A stretch of 64,000 nt of DNA from Bradyrhizobium forestalis (GTDB lineage Bacteria > Pseudomonadota > Alphaproteobacteria > Rhizobiales > Xanthobacteraceae). The notes beneath the pieces are model-generated. The model was not told the DNA's origin. It searched no databases and saw only the letters and a program-made list of their open reading frames with translations. The position numbers and the translations under genes were made by a program. This document shows positions 60,885-64,000 of this stretch, one piece after another. Numbering within the stretch: position 1 is the first letter of the stretch; each line of letters opens with the position of its first letter. The stretch is taken from NCBI RefSeq assembly GCF_002795245.1, contig NZ_PGVG01000004.1, positions 124,001-188,000 on the forward strand. The letters run 5' to 3'.

Positions 60885-61403
60885 CGCGCAGAGGCTGCTG
60901 AAAAGTGCCGAGCTGGCAGCTATTTTCTCGTGGCGGCGATGTCCAGAACCGACGGGATCAACTTTCAGTCACGGCGCCGTGCCGCGTGAGGCCGCGCGGT
61001 GGGTGATGCGCTGTTGCCGCGATCGGCGGGCGGAAGCAGGGTCCGATGGACGCGGAGTCCACCAGCCTCACGCAACGCTTCAGCGCTACGTTCAGGGCCA
61101 GTTTGAGGACCACGAAAATGACGTTGTTGAATGCGTCATGGATGCGGCCGCACGCGTCGATCAGTTGGCGCAAACCGGTCGAGAAACATGGTTAACAGAC
61201 GCGACTAAGTCCGTAGTTCTGCGGGCTTTTTTCTCAAAACGGGACAGCGTTAACGAGTTGCCCCACATCCGCCCGAACTTAATCCGCATTTAACTAAAAG
61301 TCGCCTTAATGACGCTCCGACCCTTTGCGAGATGCTGTTCCCGGATCGTGACCAGCGGCACTTCGAAGGGGGACTGAGTGACACCGTCCTGGACGCAAGG
61401 CGA
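60885..61403. other. Non-coding interval (no supported gene)
   Basis: About 520 nt between the FecR operator and the DUF2778 gene. Possible reading frames in both directions lack ribosome sites and a recognisable fold. One minus-strand frame (60958-61173) reads like a fragment of a transposase-type protein, but nothing in it can be confirmed. It probably contains the DUF2778 promoter. Confidence 0.5.
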
Positions 61404-62579
61404 ATGAGTACGAGTATCGCTGCGCAAAGTAACGCGGCACGGAAGTCCAAAAATTTCTCGAAGTATAATTCGCGGAAATCTTCCCGGAAAATGACCACGA
61501 CGAATTGGCTCGGCGCCGCGGCGATCGGCTGCGTCGTGATTGGCGCCGGCTGGACCATCTACAGCAACGTCTTCGGCGCGAGCGTCTATCCGACCGTCGG
61601 CAGCATTGGCTACGACGAGCCGGTGATCAAGCGCGCGCCCAAGGTGGCGCTGCGCGAGGCTGGCGAGGCCATCAAGGAAGCCTTCGCGCTGCTGCCCGAC
61701 CGGCTCCAGGTCGCAGCTCCGATCTCGCGCGAGATGTTCAACGAGCGCTTTGCCGCGGCCGCGACGCAAGGCGTGCCATCGAATGCGGCGAGCGCCGCGC
61801 CCGCGACCCAGGTTGCCGCCGCAAAGGAGACTTCGAAGGACGGCCCGAAGCAGAGCGTGATCGCGAAGGTCGCGGAAGCGCTGAAGCCGGCGGCCAAGAC
61901 TACTGACAAGACCGCTGACAAGGCCAAGCGCGCGCCGGATGCCCAGATCCAGCTGGCCTCGGCCGATCCGGCCCAGATCGTGCCGGCGCCCGAGGCGAAA
62001 CCAAAATCCTTCGCCGATCGCGCCAAGGCTGCGGTGATGTCGATCACCGGTCCCCGCCAGTCGATGGTGGAAAAGCTCTGGGGCAAGCGTGAGCCGTCCG
62101 GCGGGCTGCTCGCCTATGCCTCGGCCGATGCCAGCGTGACCGCGTCCATCGCGCCGAAGGAGCAGAACCCGATGTTCGGTGGCGCGCCGCCCTATGAGCG
62201 CGACACCGCGGTCTACGACATCACCGCCAAGACGGTGTATCTGCCCGACGGCACCAAGCTCGAGGCGCATTCGGGCCTCGGCTCCAATCTCGACGATCCG
62301 CGCTCCTCGAAAACCCGCATGCGCGGCGTGACGCCGCCGCACATCTACACGCTGAAGCCGCGCGAGGCGCTGTTCCACGGCGTGCCGGCGCTGCGCCTGA
62401 CCCCGATCGGCGGCGAGAGCGCGATCTACGGCCGCGATGGCCTGCTCGCGCACACCTTCATGCTCGGGCCAAACGGCGACTCCAACGGCTGCGTGTCGTT
62501 CAAGGACTATTACGCGTTCCTCGACGCCTACCGCAACAAGGGCATCCGCAAGCTCGCGGTGCTGGCGCGGGTGGAGTGA
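61404..62579 (+). CDS. Membrane-anchored DUF2778 (Tlde1-like L,D-transpeptidase/carboxypeptidase) protein
   Basis: 391 aa from the ATG at 61404; an inner start at 61491 would also keep the anchor. A TM helix (WLGAAAIGCVVIGAGWTIY) sits near residues 35-55, then a long Ala/Lys-rich periplasmic linker with a helical Lys-Thr-Asp-Lys region. The C-terminal domain (from about 275) has AHSGLGSNLDDPRSSKTRMR and ends with HTFMLGPNGDSNGCVSFKDY, in which His350 and Cys363 match the catalytic dyad of DUF2778. Family members such as Salmonella Tlde1 cut or exchange D-amino acids in peptidoglycan. No type VI secretion genes nearby, so a housekeeping role in the cell wall is likelier. Confidence 0.88.
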   Translation: MSTSIAAQSNAARKSKNFSKYNSRKSSRKMTTTNWLGAAAIGCVVIGAGWTIYSNVFGASVYPTVGSIGYDEPVIKRAPKVALREAGEAIKEAFALLPDRLQVAAPISREMFNERFAAAATQGVPSNAASAAPATQVAAAKETSKDGPKQSVIAKVAEALKPAAKTTDKTADKAKRAPDAQIQLASADPAQIVPAPEAKPKSFADRAKAAVMSITGPRQSMVEKLWGKREPSGGLLAYASADASVTASIAPKEQNPMFGGAPPYERDTAVYDITAKTVYLPDGTKLEAHSGLGSNLDDPRSSKTRMRGVTPPHIYTLKPREALFHGVPALRLTPIGGESAIYGRDGLLAHTFMLGPNGDSNGCVSFKDYYAFLDAYRNKGIRKLAVLARVE

Positions 62580-62609
62580 GGCGGAGCGGCCTCACCGCTT
62601 TCTGCACGG

Positions 62610-63962
62610 CTAGCGTTTGATGAAAACGAGGTTGCAGGCACGCGCCTCGTTGCGCTTGCCGGTGCCGCGGGTGCGATCGAACTGCGCATCGACCGTAAAG
62701 GCGTAAGGCGAGCCGGGCGCAAGATTATTGAGCGTGTAAGTGCTCGCCCCCGTCGTGCCGCGCGCGCTCAAGGTCGTCGTGCCGTCCGCCGGGATCTGGC
62801 CGTCGATCTCCAGCCGGTTGACGCCGCCCTGGCCCTGAGCCTCGGCATGAAACACCCCGTTCGTCACGGTGGCAGCGAGGGCCCTGGTGAAGCCCTGCGC
62901 CTTGCCGGTCGTCTGGCAATTCAGCGTCACATCCCAGTTGCCGTCGAAGGCCTTGCTTCCACCGGCCCGGGCATTGTCGGTCGCTGGCGCAAGCGCGGTC
63001 TTCTGCTTCAGGCCGTCGATCCGCGCCTTGGCGAGACTGGCGAAGCTGCAATTGGCAAATCGCGCCAGATGATCCTCAAAGGCGCCAACGGTGCCGATGC
63101 CGTCCGCTGCTTTCCAATGCGCCTCCGCGGATGCGCAAGGATCGGCCTTCGGCGCGGCCTGGGGGGCCGCTGGCGCTACGGTGACCGACACCGGTCCGTT
63201 CAGGTAGAACTTGCCGATGATCGACAGCGACAGCTCCGGCAGCTGGGTCTTACCGCTGGAATCATAGACGTCGCTGCTGATGTCGCGAAACACGTCGCCG
63301 ATTTCCTGCGGCTCCTCGATGTGCTTCAGGAATGCCGTCGTGTAGGGGCTGTTGCGGCCGGTGCCGTCCGCAGCGGTCTGCCCGGATTGCGTCGAGAACG
63401 ACACGATCGTGCCGCGCGGTGCTTCGACTTTCGACAACCCCCGTCCGATCGAGGCGGCGCGCGTCGCTGAGCGCTTGAGGCTTTCGGCGAGCGGATTGTC
63501 GCGGCAGGAATCGAGCACGAGGATACGCAGGTTCTTGGCCTGCTGCAGATCGTTCACGATGTCGTCGACCCGTACGAAGCGCTTCAGGTCTGCTTCATCG
63601 GCCAACACGGCATCGACAGGCATCAGATAGTTCACGCCGTTGTACTGCATCGCATGGCCGCTGTAGTAGAACATGGCGACGTCGGCTCTGCTCGCGGCGC
63701 GCGCGAAACGGATGGTCAGGTCCTGCATCTCTGCCTGGCGCAGGTCGATGCCCTGGAGCACCTCGAAACCGCTGCGCCTGAGCGAGGCGGCGACGTCTTC
63801 AGCATCGTGCGACGGGTTGGGAAGCTGCGCCGTTGAGGCATAGGCGCCGTTGCCGATTACCAGCGCGACCCGCGTTTCCGCCGATGCAGGACCAAAGCAC
63901 AGCCAGGAGGCGAGGAGGGCAACAGAGAATCCGGGCAGGTGAAATCTTGAAACAGCGCGCAT
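62610..63962 (-). CDS. Secreted caspase-like (peptidase C14) protein
   Basis: 450 aa. Signal peptide in residues 1-29 (FSVALLASWLCFGPASAE). The caspase domain (about 30-250) starts TRVALVIGNGAYASTAQLPN; the dyad is His103 in FYYSGHAMQYNG and Cys153 in ILVLDSCRDNPLA. After a linker with VAPAAPQAAPKADP comes a C-terminal region of about 180 residues with paired Cys (ADPCASAEAHW, LARFANCSFASLAKARIDGL) and a final beta domain (FDGNWDVTLNCQTTGKAQGF). Such proteins are common in rhizobia; substrates and role in cell death or signalling are not known. The stop lies 30 nt from that of the convergent DUF2778 gene. Confidence 0.93.
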   Translation of the reverse strand: MRAVSRFHLPGFSVALLASWLCFGPASAETRVALVIGNGAYASTAQLPNPSHDAEDVAASLRRSGFEVLQGIDLRQAEMQDLTIRFARAASRADVAMFYYSGHAMQYNGVNYLMPVDAVLADEADLKRFVRVDDIVNDLQQAKNLRILVLDSCRDNPLAESLKRSATRAASIGRGLSKVEAPRGTIVSFSTQSGQTAADGTGRNSPYTTAFLKHIEEPQEIGDVFRDISSDVYDSSGKTQLPELSLSIIGKFYLNGPVSVTVAPAAPQAAPKADPCASAEAHWKAADGIGTVGAFEDHLARFANCSFASLAKARIDGLKQKTALAPATDNARAGGSKAFDGNWDVTLNCQTTGKAQGFTRALAATVTNGVFHAEAQGQGGVNRLEIDGQIPADGTTTLSARGTTGASTYTLNNLAPGSPYAFTVDAQFDRTRGTGKRNEARACNLVFIKR

Positions 63963-64000
63963 GAATGCCGTCCGGGAAAATATCGAAAAATATCTTCCAG

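Noticed and set aside
60958..61173. Minus-strand 71-codon frame in the FecR-DUF2778 gap resembling a transposase scrap
   Set aside because: No start signals, no identifiable catalytic residues and no inverted repeats around it; left as part of the non-coding interval.

Overview
The window looks like a chromosomal segment of a Bradyrhizobium-type alphaproteobacterium. The DNA is GC-rich and densely coded. Intergenic gaps carry imperfect palindromic elements of the type that starts 'cattccggggcg...' and ends '...ccccggaatgacg', which I associate with Bradyrhizobium. The gene content also fits: a liv ABC cluster, pcaBDC, a cox-type molybdoenzyme accessory cluster, a FixK2/FNR-like box, and many sensory and cyclase genes. 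Genus is inferred from these features, not from a marker-gene comparison. I see no tRNA, rRNA, CRISPR array, complete insertion sequence or prophage.

Layout. 1-1000: two tandem ParE/RelE-type toxin-antitoxin pairs downstream of rpsD; the second lies between two imperfect copies of the rpsD tail. 1.1-12 kb: mostly housekeeping and metabolic genes on the minus strand (rpsD, an E2-like acyltransferase, an HpcH/HpaI aldolase, murI, a membrane cNMP-binding protein, a secreted SecD-P1-like protein, an M20 amidohydrolase, purB), with one acyl-CoA synthetase on plus. 12-15.6 kb: a TetR regulator, a small conserved-looking protein and a MoxY/MoxX-like two-component pair. 15.8-20.1 kb: a plus-strand block with an ExbB/MotA-like channel protein, two unrecognised membrane partners, a metallophosphoesterase, and a Ser/Thr kinase fused to a universal-stress domain. 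20.2-20.7 kb: a tightly packed operon of three very small proteins, one of them only 47 aa. 20.9-27.2 kb: rpe, an EF-hand protein, a P1 peptidase, and a large hybrid histidine kinase divergent from a lone receiver. 27.2-32.4 kb: a complete branched-chain amino-acid-type ABC transporter (substrate-binding protein plus LivFGMH). 33.6-36.4 kb: pcaB, pcaD and pcaC of the beta-ketoadipate pathway. 36.6-43.5 kb: a cox-like cluster (G, S, M, D, E, two XdhC halves, a MoeA/MocA-like fusion) with no catalytic large subunit coxL. 43.7-52 kb: DUF4189, DUF2000, a zinc alcohol dehydrogenase behind a FixK2/FNR-like box, a GFA/SRPBCC/ArsR operon divergent from a TetR-controlled ABC exporter, and an adenylate cyclase. 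52-64 kb: PhzF, DUF488, DUF72, small secreted or membrane proteins, two lipid-linked-sugar glycosyltransferases, a FecR/CHASE2-cyclase pair, a DUF2778 cell-wall enzyme and a secreted caspase-like peptidase.

How the genes may work together. Several genes deal with cyclic nucleotides or phosphorylation: two class III cyclases, one cNMP-binding membrane protein, a kinase-phosphatase pair and two two-component systems. Any link among them is inference. The strongest candidates for undescribed biology are: the stator-like three-gene unit followed by the phosphatase/kinase-USP pair; the three-small-protein operon; the FecR protein with a canonical EF-hand loop beside a CHASE2 cyclase; the coxL-less cox cluster; and the divergent ArsR/TetR intergenic region, where both promoters appear to give leaderless mRNAs and both carry operator dyads.
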